The notes under the pieces are model-generated. The model worked only from the letters and a program-made list of their open reading frames with translations, was not told where the DNA came from and did no database searches. This document shows, piece by piece, positions 49,511-59,057 of a stretch of 64,000 bases of DNA; within the stretch, counting starts at the first letter, position 1, and every line of letters begins with the position of its first letter. The DNA is taken from contig CALSTX010000011.1 of assembly GCA_943789375.1 (NCBI GenBank), positions 1 to 64,000 on the forward strand, read 5' to 3'. This stretch comes from an uncultured Opitutales bacterium. Lineage in GTDB: Bacteria; Verrucomicrobiota; Verrucomicrobiia; Opitutales; Seribacteraceae. Position numbers and translations under genes: made by a program.

Positions 49511-50470
49511 ATGGGTGCGAAGAGTAAAGTGAAGCGAAGAGAGAGGGGAGAGACTTTACTCGAACCGCCCCAAGCTTTTGAGTCTGAAATAAGTGCCTTC
49601 CTGGCCTGGGTGCAATTAGAGAAAGGGCTTTCTCCCAATACCGTTGAATCTTATGAGAAAGACTTGGTGCAGTGTGCGGTGAATCTGAAGGAACAGGGGG
49701 TAAGTAATTGGCAAAATGTAAGACTAGAGAATCTGTCTGGCTGGTTGTCGTCTCTTACGGCTGACGACTATGCCGCCTCGAGCTTATCCCGTAAACTATC
49801 GGCAGTTCGAATGCTTGCTAAGTTTTTAATGGGTGAGGGGAAATTGGATCAGGATTTTACTGAGCTGCTGGCAAACCCTAGAAAAGCCAGGCATTTGCCT
49901 GATTGTTTAAGCATTGAGGAAATGGAACGCTTTTTAGAAGCACCCGATTTAAATACGCCTACAGGCAAAAGAGACCGGGCACTGTTTGAACTCATGTATG
50001 GCAGTGGACTGCGGGTTTCTGAAATCTGCAGTTTACCGATGAACGCAATCGATACCGATGAGGGGTTTGCCCGAGTTTTTGGCAAAGGGTCAAAGGAAAG
50101 AGTTGTACCGGTGGGTAAACACGCAAGTGAAGCCATTCGTAATTATTTGCATGGGGGACGGCCTCACTTTGTGAAAGATGGAACCGGTGGAGAATTGTTT
50201 CTAAGCATGAGAGGAAAAGCGATATCGAGGAAAATGGTTTGGGTTTTGGTGAAAGAATATGCCCGAAGAGCTGGGATTGAAAAAAATGTCAGTCCCCATG
50301 GATTGAGGCATTCTTTTGCCACGCATTTATTGATGGGGGGGGCAGATGTCCGGTCGGTGCAGGAAATGCTTGGTCATGCAGATGTGGGGACCACTCAGAT
50401 CTATACCCAGGTCGAGGTAGAGAGACTTCTTGATGAGCATGCCAACTTTCATCCATTGGCCAATTCTTAG
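49511..50470 (+). CDS. xerD: XerC/XerD-type tyrosine recombinase
   Basis: 319 residues, intact, with an SAM-like N-terminal core-binding domain (FLAWVQLEKGLSPNTVESYE). Catalytic residues: R168 (GSGLRVSE), K192 (GKGSKERVVP), H263 and R266 (SPHGLRHSFATHL), H289 (EMLGHADVGTT) and Y298 (IYTQV). Resolves chromosome dimers at dif. The fit to XerC versus XerD cannot be decided by eye. Confidence 0.9.
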   Translation: MGAKSKVKRRERGETLLEPPQAFESEISAFLAWVQLEKGLSPNTVESYEKDLVQCAVNLKEQGVSNWQNVRLENLSGWLSSLTADDYAASSLSRKLSAVRMLAKFLMGEGKLDQDFTELLANPRKARHLPDCLSIEEMERFLEAPDLNTPTGKRDRALFELMYGSGLRVSEICSLPMNAIDTDEGFARVFGKGSKERVVPVGKHASEAIRNYLHGGRPHFVKDGTGGELFLSMRGKAISRKMVWVLVKEYARRAGIEKNVSPHGLRHSFATHLLMGGADVRSVQEMLGHADVGTTQIYTQVEVERLLDEHANFHPLANS

Positions 50471-50548
50471 AAAAAATATCGGCTATTTCCTAACGTGCGC
50501 AAAATTTGGTTGAAAGGATGGGCGAACAAGGATTCATAAAATGGTGTT

Positions 50549-50794
50549 GTGAAGGTTATGGTATATGTATCTCCCAAGGCTACTGTCTTGGATCCTCAAG
50601 GCGCCGCGGTTCAACAAGCGATGAAAAGTTTAGGACACGCATCGGTTGATGCCGTTCGGGTGGGCAAGACGGTTACTTTCGAAATCGATGCGGAAGATAC
50701 CGCTGAGACGAGAGCCACGATTGACCAACTCTGCGATGGGCTGCTGAGCAACCCTGTCATTGAGGACTACCGTTACGAAATTGTCGAGGAGTGA
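50549..50794 (+). CDS. purS: PurS, FGAM synthase small subunit
   Basis: 81 residues. KVMVYVSPKATVLDPQGAAV, SLGHASVDAVRVGKTVTFEI and a C-terminal PVIEDYRYEIVEE match PurS. GTG start at 50549 (in-frame). With PurQ and PurL it makes formylglycinamidine ribotide. Its stop overlaps the GTG of the FAH-family gene. Confidence 0.88.
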   Translation: MKVMVYVSPKATVLDPQGAAVQQAMKSLGHASVDAVRVGKTVTFEIDAEDTAETRATIDQLCDGLLSNPVIEDYRYEIVEE

Positions 50795-51633
50795 AGATAT
50801 TTCGCTACCTTGATCAAGCCGGTAGTATGGGCTTTGGTCGCTTTGACGAGCAGGGCCAAACCTTTATGATCATCCAAAAAGATGATGGTTCTTTTGAGGC
50901 AACCGATCAAAGAATTACTCCTTTTCAATTACTGACTCCCATTGACTTTCGTATTATCTACGCCATTGGGTTAAATTATCGGGCTCATGCAGAAGAGACT
51001 GGTGCTGCAATCCCTAAGCATCCGATGGTTTTTATGAAGGCACCCACGGCGGTACAAAACCCAGGTGACCCCATCGTACTGCCCCGCTTTTTACGGAGCG
51101 ATAAGGTTGATTATGAAGGTGAACTGGGTGTGGTGATCGGAAGGCCTTGTAAGAATGTTTCCCCCGAAGAAGCTCTTTCCTATGTTCTAGGTTATACCTG
51201 TGTAAATGATGTGAGTGCCCGGGATTGGCAGAAGGAAAAGGGGGGTGGCCAATATTGCAGGGGCAAGAGTTTTGATACTTTTTGCCCGGTTGGCCCTTGT
51301 CTTGTAACCGCTGATGAGATTCCGGATCCTTCAAGGTTAACGGTTCGCTCCTTTGTAAATGAAGACAAAATGCAGGAGTCATCCCTTGGTGATTTGATCT
51401 TTGATGTGCCTACCTTAATTTCTTTCCTTAGTGGAAGCACTACTTTGCTACCCGGTACTCTTATTTTAACCGGTACTCCATCTGGTGTCGGTGAGGCCCG
51501 GGATCCCAAGCGTTTTTTATTACCCGGCGATGAAGTGACAGTCGAAGTGGATGGGGTGGGTATTCTTACCAACCCAGTGGTTGAAGAAATTTTTAAAGAC
51601 GAGGAACCCCAAAAAGTGGAGAAAAAATCTTGA
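50791..51633 (+). CDS. Fumarylacetoacetate hydrolase (FAH) family protein
   Basis: 280 residues. Core of the FAH fold: IYAIGLNYRAHAEETGAAIP, VFMKAPTAVQNPGDPIVLPR, KVDYEGELGVVIGRPCKNVS (metal ligands E, E and later D), VLGYTCVNDVSARDWQ, GKSFDTFCPVGPCLV, LPGTLILTGTPSGVGEARDP. Acylpyruvase- or ketopantoate-type substrates are usual for this size; the exact one is unknown. It is translationally coupled between purS and purQ, an unusual place. Confidence 0.85.
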   Translation: MKIFRYLDQAGSMGFGRFDEQGQTFMIIQKDDGSFEATDQRITPFQLLTPIDFRIIYAIGLNYRAHAEETGAAIPKHPMVFMKAPTAVQNPGDPIVLPRFLRSDKVDYEGELGVVIGRPCKNVSPEEALSYVLGYTCVNDVSARDWQKEKGGGQYCRGKSFDTFCPVGPCLVTADEIPDPSRLTVRSFVNEDKMQESSLGDLIFDVPTLISFLSGSTTLLPGTLILTGTPSGVGEARDPKRFLLPGDEVTVEVDGVGILTNPVVEEIFKDEEPQKVEKKS

Positions 51634-52319
51634 AAGTAGCGATTATACAATTCCCTGGTTCCAATTGCGATTGGGATGCAGAACATGCGGTAGACCAAGT
51701 GCTTGGTGTACCCGCCAAACGCATTTGGCATAAGGACTTATTGCCGGGGGAGACCGAAGCTGTGGTCGTACCCGGCGGATTTTCTTTTGGCGATTATTTA
51801 AGGTGTGGGGCCATTGCCCGATTTTCTCCGATTATGACCGACCTGAAAAATTTTGCCGCTAAAGGGGGTCAGGTATTGGGTATCTGTAATGGGTTTCAAA
51901 TCCTCTGCGAGGCCGGTCTGCTCCCAGGTGCTCTTATCCGAAATGACTGCCTTGATTTTCGCTGCCTCAATCAATCCCTCAAGGTTGAAGATTCCAATGA
52001 TCGGTTTAATTGCTCGAAAATAGGAGACTTGATTTCACTACCCATTGCCCATGGAGAGGGTAATTACCGGGTGAAAGATTCCACCCTGAAAGAAATTGAA
52101 GCCAACAATCAGGTCCTATTACGCTATGAAGGTAACCCAAATGGATCAATCCATGATATTGCCGGTATTCGCAATCGAGACGGAAATGTTTTTGGCATGA
52201 TGCCTCATCCTGAACGAGCGATTGAAGCACATCATCCCTGTCTCGATGGTATTCCTGTTTTACAATCTTTTCTTGAACCCCTCCAATGGGCTCGTCCAGT
52301 CGAGCTTGTATCTTCATGA
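51630..52319 (+). CDS. purQ: PurQ, FGAM synthase glutaminase subunit
   Basis: 229 residues. Class I glutamine amidotransferase: [36 protein letters not shown], nucleophile Cys in [20 protein letters not shown], and His/Glu in [11 protein letters not shown]. Starts with TTG overlapping the FAH stop, and its TGA overlaps the purL ATG. Confidence 0.93.
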   Translation: MKVAIIQFPGSNCDWDAEHAVDQVLGVPAKRIWHKDLLPGETEAVVVPGGFSFGDYLRCGAIARFSPIMTDLKNFAAKGGQVLGICNGFQILCEAGLLPGALIRNDCLDFRCLNQSLKVEDSNDRFNCSKIGDLISLPIAHGEGNYRVKDSTLKEIEANNQVLLRYEGNPNGSIHDIAGIRNRDGNVFGMMPHPERAIEAHHPCLDGIPVLQSFLEPLQWARPVELVSS

Positions 52320-54631
52320 CGGACTCATCGATGACCTCCTTGCCGCCAAATCCCGACCCTTGCCTGAATGTCGAGATTACTCCAGAACTTGTTGCTCAGC
52401 ACGGACTTCTTCCCGAAGAGTATGAAAATATTCTGCAAATTTTAGGGCGCGTTCCAAACCTGACTGAATTGGGAATCTTTTCTGTGATGTGGTCTGAGCA
52501 TTGTGCTTATAAAAATACCCGGAAATTACTCAAGCTTTTCCCAACTGAGAAAAAAGACAAAGACTCGATTGGCCAGGTTCTTGTAAAAGCCGGAGAAGAA
52601 AACGCCGGTGTCATTGACATCGGAGACGGGTGGGGCGTTGCCTTCAAGATAGAATCTCATAACCATCCCAGTGCGATCGAACCATTTGAAGGTGCAGCAA
52701 CTGGGGTAGGTGGGATTGTCCGAGATATTTTTACCATGGGTGCACGCCCTATTCTTTTAACTAACTCTCTACGATTTGGGGATATTGAGAATCCTCAGGT
52801 GAAGCGTTTGTTTCGTGGAGTTGTGAGTGGAATTTCTAACTATGGCAACTGTCTGGGTATACCCAATATGGGCGGTGATATTTACTTTGATTCCTGTTAT
52901 GAAGGGAATCCTTTGGTCAATGCACTATGTGCGGGTATTCTCCGCCATGAAGAAATTCAGAAAGGTGCTGCCACAGGGGTGGGGAATCCTGTTTATTATG
53001 TAGGGCCTGGCACCGGTCGTGATGGACTGGGCGGTGCAAGCTTTGCCTCCCGGGAGTTAACTGAGGAAAGTGCGGCAGACCGACCCGCTGTGCAAAAGGG
53101 TGACCCTTTTATGGAGAAGCTATTGCTTGAAGCCTGCTTGGAAATGATGGCAATTCCTGGCCTTGTTGTTGGGATCCAGGACATGGGTGCTGCCGGCCTT
53201 ACCTGTTCCACCTGTGAAACTGCATCTCGTGGAGATTCGGGTATTGAAATTGATTTGGATCTGGTTCCCCAGCGGGAAACGGGCATGAATTCCTATGAAA
53301 TTATGCTTTCTGAGAGCCAGGAAAGAATGTTGGTTATTGTAAACCGTGGCCGCGAACGCGAGCTTGAAGAAGTCTTTGAGAAATGGGACTTGCACGCGGC
53401 CAGAATTGGAGAGGTCAAGGAAGGAGATCGTATGGTTGTTCGCCAAAAGGGTGTGGTGGTGGCGGACTTACCTGCGAAATCCTTGACCGATGAAGCCCCT
53501 ATCTATGACCAGCCATCCAGTGAGCCTGCTCATGTCGCGATAGCCCGTAACTGGACCGCTGATTCCATCGCTTCATTACCTGCAAATGAGGTAACCTCTG
53601 CGTTGGAGAAGTTATTGGCTCACCCCACCATCGCATCCAAGCGGTGGGTGTGGAAGCAGTATGATCACATGGTTATGTCCGGATGTACCGTTGAGCCTGG
53701 TAGTGATGCGGGTGTGGTTCGTCTTAGTATTGCCGGTTTGGATAAGTACCTGGCGATTGCCAATGATTGTAACAACCGGTTCTGCTACCTGGACCCATAC
53801 AAGGGTGCCTTGATTGCCTTTGTGGAGTGCATGCGGAACTTGGCATGTTCCGGAGCCAAAGCTTTGGCCGTAACCGATAACTTGAACTTTGGAAACCCCA
53901 ATAAACCAGAAGCCTATTACATGCTTAAAGAATGCGTAAAAGGTTTGGCTGATGCGTGTGCCCATTTTGATGTGCCGGTTGTGGGAGGAAATGTAAGCCT
54001 CTACAATGAACATGGTGACGGATCCATAGATCCAACTCCGGTGGTCTCCATGGTCGGGCTTATCGACCACGCTGAGCATATCACCAGGTCATCTCTTTCC
54101 CGTGCGGGTCAGTCAATTATTCTTCTCGGTGATTTGCCGCACGAATTGGGAGGCAGTTATTTTCTTCAGACCCAGTATGGGCTCAAGGAGGGCGTGGTAC
54201 CAGATGTTGATTTGGGAGCAGAAGCCAAACTGCAGAATTTCCTGATATCTAAAATTGAAACTGGATCAATTGCTTGTGCTCACGACCTTGCTGAAGGAGG
54301 TCTTTTAGTAGCTCTTGTAGAAATGCTTTTTGGAGAATCTCCTTTGGGTGCCAATGTAACCATTCCAAGCTTAGGTTCCTCTTCCCGTCTGGATGCCTTA
54401 CTTTTTGGGGAAAGCCAGGGTCGTGTTATTATTGGAGTGTCTCCTGAAAAGGTGGACTTGATACTGAATGCGGCTCAGAGCGAAGGAGTGCCAGCCCAAG
54501 TTATTGGGCAAAGCACCGAGGGCCCGGAGTTTTCATTGACGGTCAATGATCAGGAAATTGTACGCTCTGACATTTCAAAGTTGCAGAAGATTTGGGAAGA
54601 TGCGATTCCTTCCCACATGCAAGCTGTCTAA
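52316..54631 (+). CDS. purL: PurL, FGAM synthase large subunit
   Basis: About 771 residues from ATG 52316, overlapping the purQ stop (ATGA). A longer frame from 52286 exists but would run inside purQ. Small-type Pur[101 protein letters not shown]-like metal and phosphate sites, and [21 protein letters not shown]-dependent amidation of FGAR. Confidence 0.94.
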   Translation: MTDSSMTSLPPNPDPCLNVEITPELVAQHGLLPEEYENILQILGRVPNLTELGIFSVMWSEHCAYKNTRKLLKLFPTEKKDKDSIGQVLVKAGEENAGVIDIGDGWGVAFKIESHNHPSAIEPFEGAATGVGGIVRDIFTMGARPILLTNSLRFGDIENPQVKRLFRGVVSGISNYGNCLGIPNMGGDIYFDSCYEGNPLVNALCAGILRHEEIQKGAATGVGNPVYYVGPGTGRDGLGGASFASRELTEESAADRPAVQKGDPFMEKLLLEACLEMMAIPGLVVGIQDMGAAGLTCSTCETASRGDSGIEIDLDLVPQRETGMNSYEIMLSESQERMLVIVNRGRERELEEVFEKWDLHAARIGEVKEGDRMVVRQKGVVVADLPAKSLTDEAPIYDQPSSEPAHVAIARNWTADSIASLPANEVTSALEKLLAHPTIASKRWVWKQYDHMVMSGCTVEPGSDAGVVRLSIAGLDKYLAIANDCNNRFCYLDPYKGALIAFVECMRNLACSGAKALAVTDNLNFGNPNKPEAYYMLKECVKGLADACAHFDVPVVGGNVSLYNEHGDGSIDPTPVVSMVGLIDHAEHITRSSLSRAGQSIILLGDLPHELGGSYFLQTQYGLKEGVVPDVDLGAEAKLQNFLISKIETGSIACAHDLAEGGLLVALVEMLFGESPLGANVTIPSLGSSSRLDALLFGESQGRVIIGVSPEKVDLILNAAQSEGVPAQVIGQSTEGPEFSLTVNDQEIVRSDISKLQKIWEDAIPSHMQAV

Positions 54632-54640
54632 CGAACGAAA

Positions 54641-56560
54641 ATGAGTGACGAAATCGGACACCACTGCGGGATTGCTCTCGTACGGTTAAAAAAGCCATTA
54701 GCTTACTATGCTGAAAAGTATGGAAGTTCGCTTTGGGGATTTAATCAATTATTCCTGCTTATGGAAAAGCAGCATAATCGTGGACAAGATGGTGCCGGGA
54801 TTGGTTCGATGAAGCTGAACATGCCCGCGGGCGAAGCTTTCATGTTTCGGGAGCGGAGCACGAGCAGTAAAGCCTTGGCTAAGATTTTTGGTGGCCAGCA
54901 CCGGCAGTTTGATAAATTAATTAAGCGTGGCAAAGCTTTCCCGGAATTTCCCGAGACCGTAAAAGAGCACTTTGATTACGGGGGTGAGATTCTGCTTGGT
55001 CACTTACGATATGGTACATCTGGTGCCTATGGTTCCACCACTTGTCATCCTTATTTCCGCAAGAGTAATTGGCCAAATAAGAATCTTATGGTCGCGGGAA
55101 ATTTCAACCTTACCAATGTGGAGGAACTCAACCAGAAGATTGTAGAGCGTGGCCAACATCCTGTTTTTGACACCGACACCCAAGCTATTTTGGAAGAGAC
55201 CGGCTATCACTTGGATGCCAGCAATGACGAATTGGGGATGGCTGCTCAAAAAGAAGGTATTTCGGGCGACCAATATTCCTCATGGGTTGGACAACGAATA
55301 AAACTACCTGAGATTTTTCGAAAAGCTGCCGCCCATTGGGATGGTGGTTATGCCTTGGCTGGTATCATTGGTAATGGAGATGCTTTTGCTATGCGAGACC
55401 CACTTGGGATTCGGCCGGGTTTTTATTTTGAAGACGATGAAGTGGTCGCCGTAGCCTCTGAGCGTGCCCCTCTGATGACTGTCTTTGATAAGGAAGCCAG
55501 GGAAATAGAGGAAATAAAACCTGGTACCATCATTGTTGTTCGTGCCAAGGGTACGGTCGAGATTGAACGATTTGCAGCCGATCCAGCTCGGCAGGCAGGG
55601 TGCTCTTTTGAGCGTATTTATTTTTCCCGGGGTAATGACCCCGACATTTATGCCGAGCGCAAGACATTGGGTGCACTTTTGGTTCCTCAAGTCCTTGAGG
55701 TTGTGGGAAAAGATTTTTCCAACAGCGTTTTTAGTTATGTCCCTAATACCGCGGATAGTGCGTATTATGGTTTTATGGAGCAGTTACGCTTGGTTCGCCG
55801 GGCTGAAGTGCAGCAGCAATTAATTGATGCAAAAAATAACGGTAATCTCACCGATGAATTAATCAATGAGCTTGTGATGGATAACTGGCCAAAGGGGGAG
55901 AAAATTGCCAATAAAGACATCAAGCTTCGAACCTTTATTTCTCAGGAATCTGGTCGAAATCAATTAGTTTCCCATGTCTATGACATTACTTACGGGGTTG
56001 TACGTGAGCAGAAGGATGCGTTGGTCTGCATTGATGATTCTATCGTGCGGGGCACAACCCTAAAGAAAAGTATCCTGCAGATTTTGGGTCGCTCTAAGCC
56101 TAGAAAACTTTTAATCGCCTCCACTGCTCCTCAAATCCGTTATCCTGACTGCTATGGTATTGATATGTCGGAGCTCGGGAAGTTTATCGCTTTCCAGGCA
56201 GCTGTATCCCTGATCAAGGAAAGGGGATATGATGGCTTACTTGATGACGTGGCAGCAAATTGTAGAGAAGCGTTAAAGGAAACCAAGCCGTGCCTGGTCA
56301 ACCATGTAAAGCGTGTGTACGAAAATTTTAAGGTTTCCGAAATTTCTGCGAAAGTTGCAGAACTTGTGAAACCAAAATGTTTGGATGGGGTTACAGATGT
56401 AAAAATTGTCTTTCAGGGAATAGAAAACTTACATGAAGCTTTACCTGACCACCCAGGTGACTGGTATTTTACAGGTGATTATCCAACTCCAGGTGGGTAT
56501 CGTGTAGTGCACAAGGCCTTTCTGAATTTTTACGAAGATAAAGAAGGCCGGAGTTACTGA
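54641..56560 (+). CDS. purF: Amidophosphoribosyltransferase (long form)
   Basis: 639 residues, longer than the usual 470-510. N-terminal Ntn glutaminase: the nucleophile Cys is at position 9 (MSDEIGHHCGIALVRL), implying a short propeptide. Then KQHNRGQDGAGI, ILLGHLRYGTSGAYGSTTCH, AGNFNLTNV and FAMRDPLGIRPGFY. PRPP-binding motif VCIDDSIVRGTTLKK is near the C-terminal third. Extra inserts around residues 80-120 and 385-430 and a C-terminal extension fit the Bacteroidetes/Verrucomicrobia type. First committed step of purine synthesis; 9 bp after purL. Confidence 0.9.
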   Translation: MSDEIGHHCGIALVRLKKPLAYYAEKYGSSLWGFNQLFLLMEKQHNRGQDGAGIGSMKLNMPAGEAFMFRERSTSSKALAKIFGGQHRQFDKLIKRGKAFPEFPETVKEHFDYGGEILLGHLRYGTSGAYGSTTCHPYFRKSNWPNKNLMVAGNFNLTNVEELNQKIVERGQHPVFDTDTQAILEETGYHLDASNDELGMAAQKEGISGDQYSSWVGQRIKLPEIFRKAAAHWDGGYALAGIIGNGDAFAMRDPLGIRPGFYFEDDEVVAVASERAPLMTVFDKEAREIEEIKPGTIIVVRAKGTVEIERFAADPARQAGCSFERIYFSRGNDPDIYAERKTLGALLVPQVLEVVGKDFSNSVFSYVPNTADSAYYGFMEQLRLVRRAEVQQQLIDAKNNGNLTDELINELVMDNWPKGEKIANKDIKLRTFISQESGRNQLVSHVYDITYGVVREQKDALVCIDDSIVRGTTLKKSILQILGRSKPRKLLIASTAPQIRYPDCYGIDMSELGKFIAFQAAVSLIKERGYDGLLDDVAANCREALKETKPCLVNHVKRVYENFKVSEISAKVAELVKPKCLDGVTDVKIVFQGIENLHEALPDHPGDWYFTGDYPTPGGYRVVHKAFLNFYEDKEGRSY

Positions 56561-56625
56561 GAAGGCTCATAAGTCTCCCATTTTATTTGGGTTCATTTTA
56601 GTACAAAAAAAGTGAGAAAAATCCT

Positions 56626-56655
56626 TTGACATCCTACCGAGGTATTCCGTTATAT
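56626..56655 (+). promoter_or_regulatory. Consensus-like promoter of the HNH gene
   Basis: TTGACA (56626-56631), an 18-bp spacer and TTATAT (56650-56655). The expected transcription start is about 56661-56663, only 3-5 nt before the ATG at 56666. Either the transcript is leaderless or the AAGGCGG just before the ATG comes from chance. Confidence 0.6.
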
Positions 56656-56665
56656 CTTAAGGCGG

Positions 56666-57256
56666 ATGGACACTAATTATCAAACCCTCGTGCTCAACCG
56701 CCTTTGGCAAGCGGTCAACGTCGTGGGGGTAGAGCGGGCCTTTAGTCTGCTTTCCCTCGATCACGCTCAGGTGATTTATGCAGAAGATGGGAGTTTCCGG
56801 GTTTTCGATGGCCCGTCTTGGTTTGAGCATTGTAAAGAGTTGGATTCTCAGGTTGGGAATCGTGTGGTGCGTACTATTAATCAACAAGTCATTGTCCCTA
56901 CGGTTTTAATTTTGCGATCCTATGACCGGATGTTGATGCAAGAGATGAAGTTTAATCGGCAAAACTTGCTAGAGAGAGATGATTATAGTTGCCAGTATTG
57001 TGGGAAAAAGTTGCCAATTAAAGATTTGAATATGGACCATGTCATTCCCCGAGACCGGGGAGGAGGAACCTCTTGGGAAAATGTGGTCATTTCTTGCATT
57101 CGTTGTAATAGTAAGAAAAGTAACCGTCTGCCTAAAGAGGCGGGCATGCGATTGCTCAAAGAACCGAAGCGTCCATCCCAGCGTCCTTTTATGTCTTCAT
57201 TGATGGGTAAGCCCATGGAGGAGACCTGGTCTCACTTTATCCAAAGAAAACAATAA
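56666..57256 (+). CDS. HNH endonuclease family protein
   Basis: 196 residues. N-terminal VLNRLWQAVNVVGVERAFSL and DGPSWFEH, then a zinc-stabilised HNH: CQYCGKKL (first Cys pair), NMDHVIPRDRGGGTSWENVV (His-containing DHV with the N of WENV) and CIRCNSKKSNR (second Cys pair). This family is widespread in Bacteria as a housekeeping-type HNH of unknown role, not necessarily mobile. Own promoter at 56626. Confidence 0.85.
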   Translation: MDTNYQTLVLNRLWQAVNVVGVERAFSLLSLDHAQVIYAEDGSFRVFDGPSWFEHCKELDSQVGNRVVRTINQQVIVPTVLILRSYDRMLMQEMKFNRQNLLERDDYSCQYCGKKLPIKDLNMDHVIPRDRGGGTSWENVVISCIRCNSKKSNRLPKEAGMRLLKEPKRPSQRPFMSSLMGKPMEETWSHFIQRKQ

Positions 57257-57429
57257 GTCGTTTTCCTTTCTCGCATTCCTGCTAAGTCCCGATAATTTGC
57301 ATGGTGTGGATTCCAAAATAACCCATCAAAATTCTGACCGCCGTGCATTGGATGTACTTTACCGCATCAGTGCTTTGTCGAGCAAAGAAAGCAACCCACT
57401 TGTTTCCTTGAGGTAATATTCTGGATGAA

Positions 57430-59013
57430 GTGATGGGCGTATTTGGGGCGAGTTCTGCCTCCATTTGTATGCTTAATGCAGACTCCGATAAGTTACTTAT
57501 CGAAGTGGAAAAAGGGCTGTCTAAGGAAAGTAAGGGGTTTGAACTCCCCATGGGGGTAGGCATTACCGGTTGGGTAGCGATGTACGGAGAACCTTTCCTG
57601 TCTGGTGATGTGACCAAGGAGGAAAAATATTTTTGTCTCGATGAACGAATAAAGTCTGAAATGGCTGCTCCTCTAACTGAAGGAGAAAGAACAGTGGGTG
57701 CATTGAATGTTGATTCAATGACCTTAGAGGCTTTTGACGAGGATGACCTCAGGCTCCTGGTACTGATGGCCAAAGAAGCCAGTCGGGTATTGGGTAATAT
57801 GTGGATGATCCAACAATTGCGTCGCAAAGCCGATCAGTTGCAAACTTTGGTGCTCGTGGGTCAAGATATGGCTGGCACTCGAAAAGTGGACGGGGTGCTG
57901 GAATCGATCACCCGGGAAGCACTGCTTCTATTGAACTGCCGTTTATCTGCATTTTTTCTTTACGATGCAGACAACGATTACCTACGTTTGCAATCTTTGC
58001 AAAACGAACAGGGTCTGGTTCCATATGAAGAAAACCTAAAGCCAGCGGATAGCATTTTGGGAACTTCCCTTCGGGGTCACCGTCAGGTGCAAACCCGGGA
58101 TTTATTGCGTACCGAAGAGCATCACTTTGTTTCACTTATCAGGCAGGAGAATTTACATTCAATGCTGGTGACGCCAGTTGTTTACGAAGATGAGCCGATT
58201 GGCTTACTCAGTCTCTATGTGGACCGTAAACACCGCTTCAATGATGACGAGCGATTAATTGTACGGGCTCTTGCAGACTTGGGTGCAATTGCAGTGCAAA
58301 ATGCTCGCTTGTATGGCCGGGTATTTTCTACAGAGGAGAGTATGAGGAAAAGTGAGCGCCTGACGACCTTGGGTACCTTGGCTGCAGAAATTGCTCATGA
58401 AATCCGTAACCCTCTGATGGTGGTACGGTTACTTTTTGATTCCCTCGAACTTGATCATAATTCTGATGAAAGTAAAAATAAGGATATTTCTATTATTCGT
58501 GAAAAACTTAACCACCTGGATCAGATAGCCGGCCGTATCCTGGATTTTGGCAAAAGCCGGGAATCATTCCGTAGAAATTATTCTTTGCAGGAAATCTTGA
58601 AAGATGCATCCCTTTTGGTACGCTTGAAGCTAGAGCAGTCCCAAGTTAGTCTTTCGGTAAATCAAGCGGAATCCAACCTGATGGTCTTTGTTGATAAGGG
58701 ACAAATTCAACAGGCCCTGCTAAATCTAATTCTCAATGCGTTGGGTGCGATGCCAAATGGCGGGGGCTTGAGAATTGAGTCTTCTGTAAATTCTGATAAC
58801 CGGGCAGAGGTATTAGTGAGCGATACCGGGACAGGGATTCCTGAGGATTTGAGAGCTCAGATATTCGATTCCTTTTTAACGGCTCGGACCGATGGTACCG
58901 GTCTCGGACTTACGATATCAAAGCGAATACTGCGTAGCCACGATGGGGATCTTGAACTGGTGAAGTCCGATGAATTAGGCACCGTTTTTAAACTTACCCT
59001 GCCGATCTCTTAG
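57430..59013 (+). CDS. GAF-domain sensor histidine kinase (N-terminus in another frame)
   Basis: 527 residues in this frame. GAF domain 1 (SSASICMLNADSDKLLIEVE, GVGITGWVAMYGEPFLSGDV), GAF domain 2 (VLVGQDMAGTRKVDGVLESI to GAIAVQNARLYG), H box LAAEIAHEIRNPLMVVRLLF, then N, G1 and G2 boxes (QQALLNLILNALGAMPNGGG, VSDTGTGIPEDLRAQIFDSF, DGTGLGLTISKRIL). Cytoplasmic, no membrane span. The frame just upstream encodes the expected start (ALDVLYRISALSSKESNPLV then SLR), which joins NILDEVMGVFG if one base is removed near 57411-57416. So either the start is GTG 57430 or a frameshift has cut off about 40 residues beginning at TTG 57297 or GTG 57306. Confidence 0.8.
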   Translation: MMGVFGASSASICMLNADSDKLLIEVEKGLSKESKGFELPMGVGITGWVAMYGEPFLSGDVTKEEKYFCLDERIKSEMAAPLTEGERTVGALNVDSMTLEAFDEDDLRLLVLMAKEASRVLGNMWMIQQLRRKADQLQTLVLVGQDMAGTRKVDGVLESITREALLLLNCRLSAFFLYDADNDYLRLQSLQNEQGLVPYEENLKPADSILGTSLRGHRQVQTRDLLRTEEHHFVSLIRQENLHSMLVTPVVYEDEPIGLLSLYVDRKHRFNDDERLIVRALADLGAIAVQNARLYGRVFSTEESMRKSERLTTLGTLAAEIAHEIRNPLMVVRLLFDSLELDHNSDESKNKDISIIREKLNHLDQIAGRILDFGKSRESFRRNYSLQEILKDASLLVRLKLEQSQVSLSVNQAESNLMVFVDKGQIQQALLNLILNALGAMPNGGGLRIESSVNSDNRAEVLVSDTGTGIPEDLRAQIFDSFLTARTDGTGLGLTISKRILRSHDGDLELVKSDELGTVFKLTLPIS

Positions 59014-59057
59014 GGAAAAGCCCAAAACCTGTAAGGAAAGGTGAAAAGTTTTGTTTT

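Noticed and set aside
50510-50542. Promoter for purS (TTGAAA and CATAAA/TAAAAT)
   Set aside because: Spacing of 19 or 21 bp and weak -10 match; not convincing enough to list.
57282-57827. 181-codon minus frame
   Set aside because: Antisense to the GAF domain of the histidine kinase; Ser/Arg-rich shadow composition.
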